Below, piece by piece: positions 8,310 through 15,879 of a stretch of 64,000 bases of DNA (positions are counted from its first letter, which is position 1; each line of letters starts with the position of its first letter). Made by a program: the position numbers and the translations under genes. Under the pieces are notes generated by a model. That model was not told the DNA's origin and ran no database searches. It saw only the letters and a list, made by a program, of their open reading frames with translations. Source of the stretch: Pseudoxanthomonas sp. (lineage in GTDB: Bacteria > Pseudomonadota > Gammaproteobacteria > Xanthomonadales > Xanthomonadaceae); assembly GCF_027498035.1 (NCBI RefSeq), contig NZ_CP114978.1, positions 3,906,001-3,970,000 on the forward strand, read 5' to 3'.

Positions 8310-8572
8310 GCCGGGAAGTCGGCGACCTGCACCGTGGCGATGCCTTCTTCCGGCAGCAGCACCGGGATGCCGTCTTCGACGCGGTACACGATCTTGCGGT
8401 CGCGGGTGACCAGCGCTTCTTTCAAGGGCTCGGCCTGGGCGGTGTCGTCCACGCGCTTGAGGGTGCCGGCGGCGATGGCGCGGTTGAGCGATTCCAGGCC
8501 GCGTGCCTCCAGCGGTCCCAGCGGCTGGCGCGAGACGGGGCAGCACAGGATGTCGAGCAGTTTGCGGTCCAT
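8306..8572 (-). CDS. Trm112 family (UPF0434/YcaR-type) small protein
   Basis: 88 residues from ATG 8572. The start MDRKLLDILCCPVSRQPL is the Trm112-like zinc-ribbon beginning, though the second Cys pair of true zinc ribbons is not obvious. The C-terminal half has the family signature DRKIVYRVEDGIPVLLPEEG. This version has an insert (about residues 20-45) compared with the roughly 60-residue E. coli YcaR. The frame is open further upstream but runs into the purE promoter region. It overlaps nadC by four bases and diverges from purE. Confidence 0.85.
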   Translation of the reverse strand: MDRKLLDILCCPVSRQPLGPLEARGLESLNRAIAAGTLKRVDDTAQAEPLKEALVTRDRKIVYRVEDGIPVLLPEEGIATVQVADFPA

Positions 8573-8630
8573 GAAAGGTCCGTTGGCGATCAAGACCGCT
8601 AGAATATCGTTTTGTAGCCGTGGACGGCCA

Positions 8631-9134
8631 ATGACCGCCAACCCCGCAGCGCCGCGCGTCGGCATCGTGATGGGCTCCCGTTCGGACTGGGAGACCATGC
8701 AGCACGCCGCGCAGAAGCTCGACGCCTTGGGCGTCGCCTACGAAGTGAAGGTCGTTTCGGCCCATCGCACTCCGGACGTGTTGTTTTCGTATGCGGAGGA
8801 AGCCGCGGGCCGTGGCCTGCGCGCGATCATCGCCGGTGCCGGCGGTGCCGCCCACCTGCCGGGCATGATCGCCGCCAAGACCGCGGTGCCGGTGCTGGGC
8901 GTGCCGGTGCAGTCCAAGGCGCTCAACGGCATGGATTCGCTGCTGTCGATCGTGCAGATGCCGGCCGGCATCCCCGTGGCGACCTTCGCCATCGGCAATG
9001 CTGGCGCCGCCAATGCCGCGCTGTTTGCCGCGGCGATGCTGGGTCCAGAAGACGCCACGATCGCCGCAGCGCTGGACGCCTTCCGCGCCAGGCAGACCCA
9101 GGACGTGATGGACAAGGACGACCCGCGTCTATGA
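8631..9134 (+). CDS. purE: N5-carboxyaminoimidazole ribonucleotide mutase
   Basis: 167 residues. Class I PurE motifs are all present: VGIVMGSRSDWETMQHA, EVKVVSAHRTPDVLFSY (SAHRTP), IIAGAGGAAHLPGMIAA, PVQSKALNGMDSLLSIVQMP and VATFAIGNAGAANAAL. It converts N5-CAIR to CAIR in purine synthesis. It begins only 58 bases from the divergent Trm112-like gene, so both promoters share that gap. The stop overlaps the purK start as ATGA, the normal purEK operon. Confidence 0.96.
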   Translation: MTANPAAPRVGIVMGSRSDWETMQHAAQKLDALGVAYEVKVVSAHRTPDVLFSYAEEAAGRGLRAIIAGAGGAAHLPGMIAAKTAVPVLGVPVQSKALNGMDSLLSIVQMPAGIPVATFAIGNAGAANAALFAAAMLGPEDATIAAALDAFRARQTQDVMDKDDPRL

Positions 9135-10279
9135 CCACGGTTGGCATCCTCGGCGGCGGGCAGCTGGCCCGCATGTTGGCGCTGGCGGGCGTGCCGCTGG
9201 GGCTGCGTTTCCTGGTGCTGGATCCATCGGCTGAATCCTGCGCGGGCCAGTGCGCGCCGCTGCAGGTCGGTGGGTTCGATGACGAAGCCGCGCTGGAGGC
9301 GTTCGCCTCGAAGGTCGATGTGGTCACGTTCGATTTCGAGAACGTCCCTGCGAGCAGTGCGCAGTGGCTGGTCGAACGCGTGCCGGTCTATCCGAACCCG
9401 CAGGCGTTGGCCGTGGCGCAGGATCGGCTGTCGGAAAAAACGCTGTTCCGTGAGCTGGGCATTCCCGTACCGGCGTTCGCTGCGGTCGATTCGCGCGAAG
9501 GCCTGGACGCGGCGCTGGCTGAGATCGGCACGCCCTGCATCATCAAGACCCGCCGCTTCGGCTATGACGGCAAGGGCCAGTTCCGGATCAAGTCGCTCGC
9601 AGACACCGATGCCGCATGGGAGGCATTGGGTGCGCAGGCCGGCACGGTTGGGTTGATCGTCGAGGGCTTCGTCGCGTTCGACCGCGAGGTGTCAGTGGTC
9701 GCGGTGCGCGGCCGCGATGGCGAGTTCAAGGCGTTCCCGCTGACCGAGAACTGGCATGTCGACGGCGTGCTCTCGGCCAGCCTGGCGCCGGCCACGCGTG
9801 TGTCCGAGGCCATGCAGGTGCAGGCGGTCGATTACGCCAGGCGCGTTGCAGAAGCGACCGGCTATGTCGGCGTATTCGCGCTGGAACTGTTCTGCCGCGG
9901 CGAGACGTTGCTGGCCAACGAGATGGCGCCGCGCGTGCACAACTCAGGCCACTGGACCATCGAAGGCACGGAAGTCTCGCAGTTCGAAGCGCACCTGCGG
10001 GCCGTGCTCGGCCTGCCGCTGGGCGAGCCGGCCATGCGTGGCGTGGCCTGCATGCTCAACTGGTTGGGCGAAATGCCCGACGCCAATGCGGTGCTGGCGC
10101 TGGCCGGCGGCCACTGGCACGACTATGGCAAGTCCGCGCGCGCTGGTCGCAAGGTTGGCCACGCCACCCTGCGCGCCGATGATGCGGTCGCACTGTCGCA
10201 GGCGTTGTCGAGCGTGGGTGATGCACTGTCGCGCCAGGCGCAGGTGCAGCCGGTGATCGCGCGGTTGGCCGAAGGTTGA
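9131..10279 (+). CDS. purK: N5-carboxyaminoimidazole ribonucleotide synthetase
   Basis: 382 residues, normal length. N-terminal Rossmann-like start TVGILGGGQLARMLALAG, then an ATP-grasp domain with CIIKTRRFGYDGKGQFRIK, GLIVEGFVAFDREVSVVAVR, LFCRGETLLANEMAPRVHNS (metal-binding region) and HWTIEGTEVSQFEAHLRA. It uses ATP and bicarbonate to carboxylate AIR to N5-CAIR, the substrate of PurE. The four-base overlap with purE implies coupled translation. A terminator-like hairpin lies 82 bases after the stop. Confidence 0.96.
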   Translation: MTTVGILGGGQLARMLALAGVPLGLRFLVLDPSAESCAGQCAPLQVGGFDDEAALEAFASKVDVVTFDFENVPASSAQWLVERVPVYPNPQALAVAQDRLSEKTLFRELGIPVPAFAAVDSREGLDAALAEIGTPCIIKTRRFGYDGKGQFRIKSLADTDAAWEALGAQAGTVGLIVEGFVAFDREVSVVAVRGRDGEFKAFPLTENWHVDGVLSASLAPATRVSEAMQVQAVDYARRVAEATGYVGVFALELFCRGETLLANEMAPRVHNSGHWTIEGTEVSQFEAHLRAVLGLPLGEPAMRGVACMLNWLGEMPDANAVLALAGGHWHDYGKSARAGRKVGHATLRADDAVALSQALSSVGDALSRQAQVQPVIARLAEG

Positions 10280-10360
10280 AGGCTGGCGCTCGACTCTGGG
10301 TGACTTGAGTCACGCGCTACAGGCGCCATGCCGCATGAAAGACAGTGGCGCTCCCGCAAG

Positions 10361-10384
10361 AAAGGCCGGGTTTCCCCGGCCTTT
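10361..10384. terminator. Shared terminator hairpin between purK and sodB
   Basis: Ten-base perfect stem AAAGGCCGGG/CCCGGCCTTT around a TTTC loop, placed between the convergent purK and superoxide dismutase genes. It has only a short T-rich flank on either strand, so termination strength is uncertain. A bidirectional role fits its position. Confidence 0.7.
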
Positions 10385-10407
10385 CCTTGAAGCGCATCGC
10401 TGGAGGA

Positions 10408-10986
10408 TCAGGCCAGGTTCTTGGCGACGAAATCCCAGTTGACCAGCGCCCAGAAGGACTCGACGTACTTCGGGCGGGCGTTGCGGTAGTCGATGTAGTA
10501 GGCGTGTTCCCACACGTCGACGGTCAGCAGCGGGGTGTCTTCGCCGGTCAGCGGGGTGGCGGCGTTGGAGGTGCTCACCAGGCCCAGGCTGCCGTCCTTC
10601 TTCTGCACCAGCCAGCCCCAGCCGGACCCGAAGGTGCCGATGGCGGTCTTGGTGAACTCTTCCTTGAACTTCTCGAAATCGCCGAAAGCGGCGTTGATCA
10701 GCTCGGCCAGCTTGCCGGTCGGTGCGCCGCCGCCCTTGGGCGACAGGCCGTTCCAGTAGAACGTGTGGTTCCAGATCTGGGCGGCGTTGTTGAAGATGCC
10801 GCCCTGGGACTTCTTGATGATCTCTTCCAGCGGCAGCCCGGCGAACTCGGTGCCCTCGATCAGCTTGTTGAGGTTGTCCACGTAGGTCTTGTGATGCTTG
10901 CCGTAGTGGAAATCGATGGTCTCGCCGGAGATGTGCGGCTCAAGGGCGGTGCGGTCGTAGGGCAGGGCGGGCAGTTCGATGGCCAT
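10408..10986 (-). CDS. sodB: Superoxide dismutase, iron type
   Basis: 192 residues, the length of FeSOD. Metal ligands sit in YGKHHKTYVDNL, IWNHTFYWNG and DVWEHAYYIDYR. The outer-sphere Gln in NNAAQIWNHTFYW is in the iron-type position. There is no signal peptide, so it acts in the cytoplasm, dismutating superoxide to oxygen and peroxide. It is transcribed toward purK and divergent from grxD, with a 141-base gap between. Confidence 0.93.
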   Translation of the reverse strand: MAIELPALPYDRTALEPHISGETIDFHYGKHHKTYVDNLNKLIEGTEFAGLPLEEIIKKSQGGIFNNAAQIWNHTFYWNGLSPKGGGAPTGKLAELINAAFGDFEKFKEEFTKTAIGTFGSGWGWLVQKKDGSLGLVSTSNAATPLTGEDTPLLTVDVWEHAYYIDYRNARPKYVESFWALVNWDFVAKNLA

Positions 10987-11127
10987 GGCGATTCCTTAGG
11001 GCTTGGCGTGGGTGCAATGTCGACGATGGTGCGCAGGGCTTACAATTGCGCAGTGACCGCGGCGATGGATAGCGCCGGAAGTTTACTCGACGACGGTTTG
11101 CATGCCGTCAAAGCAGGAGAACGCAAC

Positions 11128-11448
11128 ATGCCGGTGCTGGAACGTATCCAGGCGGAGCTGGACAGCCATCCGATGGTGCTCTTCATGAAGGGCACGCCGG
11201 AGTTCCCCATGTGCGGCTATTCCAGCCAGGCCGTACAGGCGCTGCTGTCTGCTGGCGCAGTCCAGCTGCGTGCGATCAACGTGCTGGAAGAGCCGGAAAT
11301 CCGCGCCAACCTGCCGCGCTTCTCCAACTGGCCGACCTTCCCGCAGTTGTTCATCCACGGCGAACTGATCGGCGGTTGCGACATCACCCTGGAATTGCAC
11401 GAATCGGGTGAGCTGGCCCGGATCGTGGCCGAGGCCCTGCCGCAGTGA
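11128..11448 (+). CDS. grxD: Monothiol glutaredoxin Grx4/GrxD
   Basis: 106 residues; AGGAGA at 11114-11119 supports the ATG at 11128. Motifs: VLFMKGTPEFPMCGYSSQAV, NWPTFPQLFIHGELIGGCD. The active site reads CGYS instead of the common CGFS, a conservative change. The protein binds glutathione and a bridging 2Fe-2S cluster in a dimer and passes clusters or senses iron. The stop overlaps the next start (GTGA), making an operon with the SDR and MarC genes. Confidence 0.94.
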   Translation: MPVLERIQAELDSHPMVLFMKGTPEFPMCGYSSQAVQALLSAGAVQLRAINVLEEPEIRANLPRFSNWPTFPQLFIHGELIGGCDITLELHESGELARIVAEALPQ

Positions 11449-12191
11449 GCCTGCTCCAGGTTCCCACGCGTCGGGCACAGGAGCTGGCCGGACGCGTGGT
11501 CCTGGTCAGTGGCGCACATGGCGGACTGGGTGAAGCCAGCGCCCGCGCCTGTGCGCAGGCCGGCGCCACCGTTGTGCTGCTGGGCCGGCGGCCGGCCAAG
11601 CTCAATCGTGTCTACGATGCCTGCGCGCAGGTCGGTCCCGAGCCGCTGCTGTATCCACTGGACCTGGAAGGCGCGGCGCCGGACGACTACGCCGAGTTGG
11701 CCCAGCGCGTCGCTTCCGAACTGGGCCGCCTGGATGGCGTGCTGCATTGCGCGGCCGAATTCCGCGGCCTGACCCCGTTGGAGTACACCGATCCGGCGAC
11801 GTTCGCCCGCGCCATCCATGTCAACCTCACCGCTGCCTGGTGGCTGAGCCAAGCCTGCCTGCCGCTGTTGCGGGCGGCCGACGATGCTGCGTTGGTGTTC
11901 GCGCTGGATGATGTGCAGCGTGTCAGTCAGGCTTATTGGGGTGGCTATGGCGTCGCCCAGCACGGCCTGCAGGCGTTGGTGCACATGCTGCACGCCGAAC
12001 TGGCCGGCACCCCGGTGCGGGTCAGCGCGCTGCAACCCGGGCCGATGCGTACCACGCTGCGCGCGCGCGCCTACGCCGAAGACAACGATCCCACCCTGGC
12101 CGATGCCAGCGATTACGCAAACCATTGCATCACCCTGCTGTCGCCTGCCGGAGCGCCGCGGCGTGGGCAGGTCTGGAACCCCAACGCATGA
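11445..12191 (+). CDS. Short-chain dehydrogenase/reductase of the YciK type, catalytic residues altered
   Basis: 248 residues, GTG start in a four-base overlap with grxD. The dinucleotide-binding loop is kept (VSGAHGGLGEA, about residues 22-31), as are the central DGVLHCAAEF region and the C-terminal ALQPGPMRTTLRARAY. Where SDRs have the catalytic Ser (usually SSS-type strand end) this protein has FALDDVQ. The YxxxK pair reads YGVAQ (about residues 168-172), so Tyr stays but Lys is Gln. It can probably bind NAD(P) but a classical reduction is doubtful. The family usually sits near nucleotide or redox genes; role unknown. Confidence 0.82.
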   Translation: MSLLQVPTRRAQELAGRVVLVSGAHGGLGEASARACAQAGATVVLLGRRPAKLNRVYDACAQVGPEPLLYPLDLEGAAPDDYAELAQRVASELGRLDGVLHCAAEFRGLTPLEYTDPATFARAIHVNLTAAWWLSQACLPLLRAADDAALVFALDDVQRVSQAYWGGYGVAQHGLQALVHMLHAELAGTPVRVSALQPGPMRTTLRARAYAEDNDPTLADASDYANHCITLLSPAGAPRRGQVWNPNA

Positions 12192-12793
12192 CCATCCTGT
12201 CCGCAGCGCTGCTGCTGTTCCTCATCCTGGACCCGCTGGGCAACATCCCGGTGTTCCTGTCGGTGCTGCGGCCGCTGCCGCCCAAGCGCCAGCGCATCGT
12301 GCTGCTGCGCGAACTGCTGATCGCACTCGGCGTGCTGATGGGGTTCCTGTGGGGCGGAAAATACTTCCTGGAGTGGATGCACCTGCGCCAGGAGTCGGTG
12401 CAGATCGCCGGCGGCATCGTGCTGTTCCTGATCGGCATCCGCATGATTTTCCCCAAGCCCGAAGGGCTGATGGGCGAGATCCCCGGCGGCGAGCCGTTCA
12501 TCGTGCCGCTGGCCATCCCGCTGGTGGCCGGCCCGTCGGGCATGGCGGCGGTGATGCTGATGGGCAGCAACGAACCCGAACGGCTGCTCGGCTGGAGCCT
12601 GGCCCTGGGGATCGCCTGGCTGGGGACGGCGACGATCCTGTTTTCGGCCACCCTGGTCTACCGGTGGCTGGGCATGCGCGCGTTGACCGCGGTCGAGCGC
12701 CTGATGGGCATGTTGCTGGTGGCTATCTCGGTGCAGATGCTGCTCGACGGCGTGGGCACGTATCTGGCAGCGCTGCCGCCGCACGGGATCTGA
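12188..12793 (+). CDS. MarC/YhgN family integral membrane protein
   Basis: 201 residues with six predicted membrane helices, for example ILSAALLLFLILDPLGNIPV at the start. LFLILDPLGNIPVFLSVL and VPLAIPLVAGPSGMAAVM are the paired MarC repeat signatures (DPxGN and PLxxGPG-like). Despite the name, MarC is not tied to antibiotic resistance; the function of the family is unknown, with a transport role suspected. It overlaps the SDR gene by four bases (ATGA) and ends the grxD operon. Confidence 0.9.
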   Translation: MTILSAALLLFLILDPLGNIPVFLSVLRPLPPKRQRIVLLRELLIALGVLMGFLWGGKYFLEWMHLRQESVQIAGGIVLFLIGIRMIFPKPEGLMGEIPGGEPFIVPLAIPLVAGPSGMAAVMLMGSNEPERLLGWSLALGIAWLGTATILFSATLVYRWLGMRALTAVERLMGMLLVAISVQMLLDGVGTYLAALPPHGI

Positions 12794-12892
12794 CCGGTCC
12801 GCTCCATGACGGCCATGCGGCAGTGCGTGCGAGATGTTGCGACTCAATGACAGTGGCGGACATTTTTTTTGCCGATTGATGTCAATTACTTA

Positions 12893-12908
12893 AGGTTTTG
12901 TAAAACCT
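12893..12908. promoter_or_regulatory. Operator-like palindrome before the first TonB receptor gene
   Basis: AGGTTTT and AAAACCT form a perfect seven-base dyad around GT, in the 263-base gap before the receptor at 13057. A run of eight T (12863-12870) lies just upstream. The dyad could be an operator or part of a terminator for the MarC operon; position alone cannot tell these apart. Confidence 0.4.
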
Positions 12909-13056
12909 GACGACAAAGCGGTGCAAAAGACGCTTTTTAAGGTGCGCGCCAAGTCCCGGGCTTTCCGCGGAGACCGTGCGTGCCCCGGATGGATTCTTGC
13001 CGGTGCGTGTCAGTGCGGGCCCGGCGACCTTCCCATTCGAAGAGAGCCACACGTAC

Positions 13057-15453
13057 ATGCAGCCCAAACAGTTCCGCGTTTCCGCGCTCAGCCTCGCGCT
13101 GGCCTCGGTCATCAGCGTCAATGCCTATGCGCAGGACGCCACCGACACCACCAGCCAGGAACGTGTCACCGCATCCAGCACGTCCAACACGACGTCTGCC
13201 TACGACACCAAGCGCACCCGCGACCTGGACAAGGTCAAGGTCACAGGCTCGCGTGATGCCTACATCCTGGGCGGCGGCAACATGACCGTGCAGACCGCGG
13301 CCAAGTCGATTTCCACCGTCACCCGCGAGGCGATCGAGAAGGCCGGCGGCGGCAGCAACTTCACCCAGTTGATCGACTCTATCCCGGGCATCGATGCCTC
13401 CACCAGCGATGTCACCGGCCTGGCCAACGGCAACTACAGCCTGCGTGGCTTCGACTCGTCCAGCATCGGCATCACTGTCAACGGCGCGCCGATCACCGAC
13501 AGTGGCAGCTACTCGGTCTACGCCACCGAATATGGCGATGCCGAGAACTACAACGACATCACCGTGACCCAGGGCACGCCGAATGTCGATCAGCCCGAGA
13601 TGGGCGCCACTGGCGGCCAGATCGCCTGGTCCTCGATCGATCCTTCGCACGAAGCCGGCGTGGATTTCACCCAGAGCTTCGGCAGCAACAACTACCAGCG
13701 CAGCTTTGCGCGCTTCAATACCGGCGACACCGGCCCGGTGCGCTCCTGGCTGTCCTTTTCCCGCAACACGTCGGACAAGTGGAAGGGCAAGGGCGACATG
13801 ACGGTGAACAAGGTCGACGGCAAGTCGGTCTGGGACATCAGCCCGGGCAATTCGATCAGTGCCTCGTTCCAGTACAACCGCCAGATGAACTACTCGTACA
13901 ACACGGCGAGCAAGGCGCAACTGGCCAGCGACTACGAATACGACTACGTGGATGACTGGACCGGCAGCGGTTCGACCAACTACTACAAGCTGCGTCGCAA
14001 TCCGTACTCCAGCCTGATGTTCAGCATGGACGGCGAGTTCACCTTCAGCGACACCCTGCGCCTGTCGGTGGTGCCGTACCTGTGGTGGGGCAAGGGCGGC
14101 GGCAGCAGCGGCACGAGCATCAGTTCGACCACCCTGGACGGCAACGTCTTTGGCCGTGCCGATGACTACACGGGCATTGCCTATGCCTATTCGTACAGCA
14201 GCACGCTTCGTCCGGGCATCGTGGCCAAGTTCAACCAGGACATCGGCGCCGACCACAACCTGGTCTATGGCGTATGGATCGACCGGTCGCGCAAGAGCCA
14301 GAACCAGTCCTACGTGAAGGTCGATCAGGCCACCGGTGAGGCCTGCGACGTCTGGGCCGAGTCGGACGACTGCTTCGTCACCTATCCGGATGGTTCTACC
14401 CAGCAGTCCTACCGCACCTACACCCAGACCCTGGTGCAGAAGTATTTCCTGCAGGATAACTGGACCCCGACCGATCAGCTGACCGTCACCCTGGGTGCGT
14501 CCTACCTGCGTGCCACCCGCAAGGGCCACAACTACCAGTGGCCGGGTGCCGACACGCTCAGCACAGGCGCGGCTTGCGATCCGACGGTGGATACGGCGAA
14601 GTGCGAACTGGGCCTGCAGTTCGACAATACCTACAGCAAGTTCCTGCCTGCGTTTGGCCTGAAGTACCAGTTGGATGACCGTAACCAGCTGTATTACGGC
14701 GTGGCCAAGACCATGCGCATTCCGGCCACCAATTCCATCACGCTCAACACCAGTGCCAGCCAGGCCATTCCGGCCCCTGAGACCGCCGTCACCCACGACC
14801 TGGGTTGGCGCTATTACGGCGATGCCTTCAGCGCATCGGCGGCGCTGTACCAGAGCGACTACAGCAACAAGCAGATGTCCAGCTACGACAACGACCTGGC
14901 GCTGACGACTTACGTGTCCATCCCCAGCGTGCGCATGCGCGGCATCAACGGCGAGGCCAGCTACCAGTTCAGCGACAGCTGGAAGCTCTACGGTTCGTAC
15001 ACGCATACCGAAGCCGAAGTGCGCAGTGAATTCCTGGATACCGGTGACGACGGCGTTTACCCGATGAAGGGCAAGCAGTTGGCCAACACGCCGAAGGACC
15101 TGGCCAGCCTGATCCTGAGCTATGACGCCGATGGTTTCTGGGCCCAGTTGAAGGGCAAGTATTCGGGCGCCCGTTACGCCGACTACATGAACACCGAAAA
15201 GGCCGGGGGCTACACCAGCTTCAGTTTCAGCAGCGGCTATACCTTCGCCGACTGGAGCTGGCTGAAGCACCCGTCGATCAAGCTCAACATTTCCAACCTG
15301 ACCGACAAGAAGGCCATCACCTGGGTGAGCAGCACTGCGCTGCTGGCAAGCTCGGGCCAGGACCAGTACGACGCCGACCTCTACAGCAGCACGCCGTATT
15401 ACTCGGTGCTGCAGGGGCGGGCGGCGATGGTGACCATCGGCGGATCGTTCTAA
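13057..15453 (+). CDS. TonB-dependent outer-membrane receptor
   Basis: 798 residues from ATG 13057; earlier in-frame codons would bury the signal peptide (FRVSALSLALASVISVNAYAQ). A low-complexity Thr/Ser stretch follows, then the plug domain (about residues 60-200: FTQLIDSIPGIDAST, GNYSLRGFDSSSIGITVNGA, GATGGQI), then a 22-strand-type barrel ending in VTIGGSF with the terminal Phe used by the BAM machine. The substrate is unknown. No FecR/sigma pair or transporter is adjacent. A UUCG-loop terminator follows. Confidence 0.92.
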   Translation: MQPKQFRVSALSLALASVISVNAYAQDATDTTSQERVTASSTSNTTSAYDTKRTRDLDKVKVTGSRDAYILGGGNMTVQTAAKSISTVTREAIEKAGGGSNFTQLIDSIPGIDASTSDVTGLANGNYSLRGFDSSSIGITVNGAPITDSGSYSVYATEYGDAENYNDITVTQGTPNVDQPEMGATGGQIAWSSIDPSHEAGVDFTQSFGSNNYQRSFARFNTGDTGPVRSWLSFSRNTSDKWKGKGDMTVNKVDGKSVWDISPGNSISASFQYNRQMNYSYNTASKAQLASDYEYDYVDDWTGSGSTNYYKLRRNPYSSLMFSMDGEFTFSDTLRLSVVPYLWWGKGGGSSGTSISSTTLDGNVFGRADDYTGIAYAYSYSSTLRPGIVAKFNQDIGADHNLVYGVWIDRSRKSQNQSYVKVDQATGEACDVWAESDDCFVTYPDGSTQQSYRTYTQTLVQKYFLQDNWTPTDQLTVTLGASYLRATRKGHNYQWPGADTLSTGAACDPTVDTAKCELGLQFDNTYSKFLPAFGLKYQLDDRNQLYYGVAKTMRIPATNSITLNTSASQAIPAPETAVTHDLGWRYYGDAFSASAALYQSDYSNKQMSSYDNDLALTTYVSIPSVRMRGINGEASYQFSDSWKLYGSYTHTEAEVRSEFLDTGDDGVYPMKGKQLANTPKDLASLILSYDADGFWAQLKGKYSGARYADYMNTEKAGGYTSFSFSSGYTFADWSWLKHPSIKLNISNLTDKKAITWVSSTALLASSGQDQYDADLYSSTPYYSVLQGRAAMVTIGGSF

Positions 15454-15500
15454 AGCAACGCGAAACTGGCTGGGCGGCCTAGCCGTCCAGTGCTTCCTCA

Positions 15501-15532
15501 AGCGGCGACCTTCGGGTCGCCGCTTTTTTTTT
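15501..15532 (+). terminator. Rho-independent terminator after the first TonB receptor
   Basis: Ten-base perfect stem AGCGGCGACC/GGTCGCCGCT closed by a TTCG tetraloop and followed by nine T. This is a textbook intrinsic terminator 48 bases after the receptor stop. Confidence 0.95.
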
Positions 15533-15814
15533 GTGTGTGGAAAGGGGCGCGGCATGCAGAGAGACGCATCGACCCCGCTGTCATGAAAGTGTGGTCCGGC
15601 CGTGCCGGAGCTGCCTGGCGCGGGAAAAGAGAAGTCCTCGCAACTCATTGAAATTCATGGCTGAAATTGTCAGGTATGGACAGGAATGTTGCATTGCGAA
15701 AAATACGTCACGATCCCGTCACACTGTGCTTCTATCGTGTTAACCTGTCGTTAACTCATGGCGGTCGTGCCCGTCATGTGTTCCAGGGGCAAATCTTCCA
15801 GTAAGTCCATGAGA

Positions 15815-15833
15815 GCCACGCCAGAAGCGTGGC
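15815..15833 (+). promoter_or_regulatory. Hairpin in the leader of the Oar-like receptor
   Basis: GCCACGC and GCGTGGC pair around a CAGAA loop, 47 bases before the receptor start; a run of six T follows at 15845-15850 after a short spacer. It may be an attenuator-like or mRNA-stabilising structure. Two GTTAAC palindromes separated by five bases (15738-15754 region) lie further upstream and may belong to the promoter. Otherwise the 426-base gap between the receptors holds only the terminator at 15501-15532. Confidence 0.35.
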
Positions 15834-15879
15834 CGGCCAGCACGTTTTTTCTGACCGCCCAACTTTCGAGGCAGACGCA

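Noticed and set aside
12850..12908. Terminator of the grxD-SDR-MarC operon formed by T8 and the AGGTTTT palindrome
   Set aside because: The T-run precedes the dyad instead of following it, and the stem is AT-rich; an operator reading is at least as good.
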